DNA from: Ichthyophonus hoferi
Taxonomy: Eukaryota; Opisthokonta; Ichthyosporea; Ichthyophonida; Ichthyophonidae
Reading direction: 5' to 3'
Length of the DNA: 31,102 bases
NCBI GenBank assembly: GCA_002751075.1
Contig: NAOQ01000075.1
Span: 28,932 to 60,033 of the forward strand
In this document: positions 31,086-31,102 of the stretch, in pieces
How the letters are laid out: each line of letters starts with the position of its first letter
Numbering within the stretch: position 1 is the stretch's first letter
Position numbers and translations under genes: made by a program
The notes under the pieces: generated by a model
Databases searched by the model: none
The model's input: the letters and a program-made list of their open reading frames with translations, nothing else
Told to the model about the DNA's origin: nothing

Positions 31086-31102
31086 GGGGGGGGGGGGGGG
31101 GG
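31086..31102. other. terminal poly-G run
   Basis: Seventeen G in a row end the window, in otherwise AT-rich intronic DNA of the DnaJA gene. This is more likely a contig-end sequencing artefact than biology. Confidence 0.6.

Noticed and set aside
1-31102. CRISPR array, operon or other prokaryotic system
   Set aside because: No regularly spaced repeats, no ribosome-binding sites and no dense gene packing; introns and retrotransposons show nuclear eukaryotic DNA.

Overview
The window is AT-rich eukaryotic nuclear DNA. Support comes from multi-exon genes with GT-AG introns, Ty1/copia retrotransposon relics, TATA and CCAAT promoter motifs, and secreted proteins with classical signal peptides. A fungus is my best guess, because of the small cysteine-rich secreted proteins and a gene family that weakly resembles PHO80-type cyclins. 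I cannot name the species.

Layout. (1) About 0.2-4.6 kb is the left flank. It holds at least four exons of one spliced plus-strand gene of unknown identity, with AT-rich introns full of pentanucleotide microsatellites. (2) About 4.6-7.3 kb is mostly empty apart from one copy of a ~0.4 kb dispersed repeat. (3) 7.3-10.9 kb is 'block 1': a decayed copy of a multicopy gene (cyclin-like family) on plus, a gene for a secreted six-cysteine protein of 214 aa on minus, and a tandem pair of ~428-bp promoter-like repeats. (4) About 11-23 kb is a graveyard of at least four copia relics, mixed with further fragments of the cyclin-like family. (5) 23.2-24.2 kb holds two small convergent members of that family. 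(6) 24.3-27.6 kb is 'block 2', an old direct duplicate of block 1. It has the same gene order, but its secreted protein (322 aa) carries two six-cysteine domains. (7) 28-28.4 kb is an inverted copy of the dispersed repeat from region 2. (8) 29.9-31.1 kb is the right flank, the spliced 3' end of a DnaJA/Ydj1-type Hsp40 gene on minus, ending in a CaaX-like farnesylation box.

The ends are therefore conserved, intron-containing housekeeping-type sequence. The middle is an accessory island where one gene module was duplicated and then invaded by retroelements. The most novel item is the secreted family. Its signature C-x6-C-x9-C-x7-C-x(32-38)-C-x(17-23)-C-I-G-P occurs three times in two proteins, and I do not recognise it as a described domain. 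The two secreted genes are the only long intact reading frames in the island, and their upstream regions share TATA, CCAAT and CGATCG elements. They are thus probably still expressed, while the neighbouring cyclin-like copies have mostly decayed.
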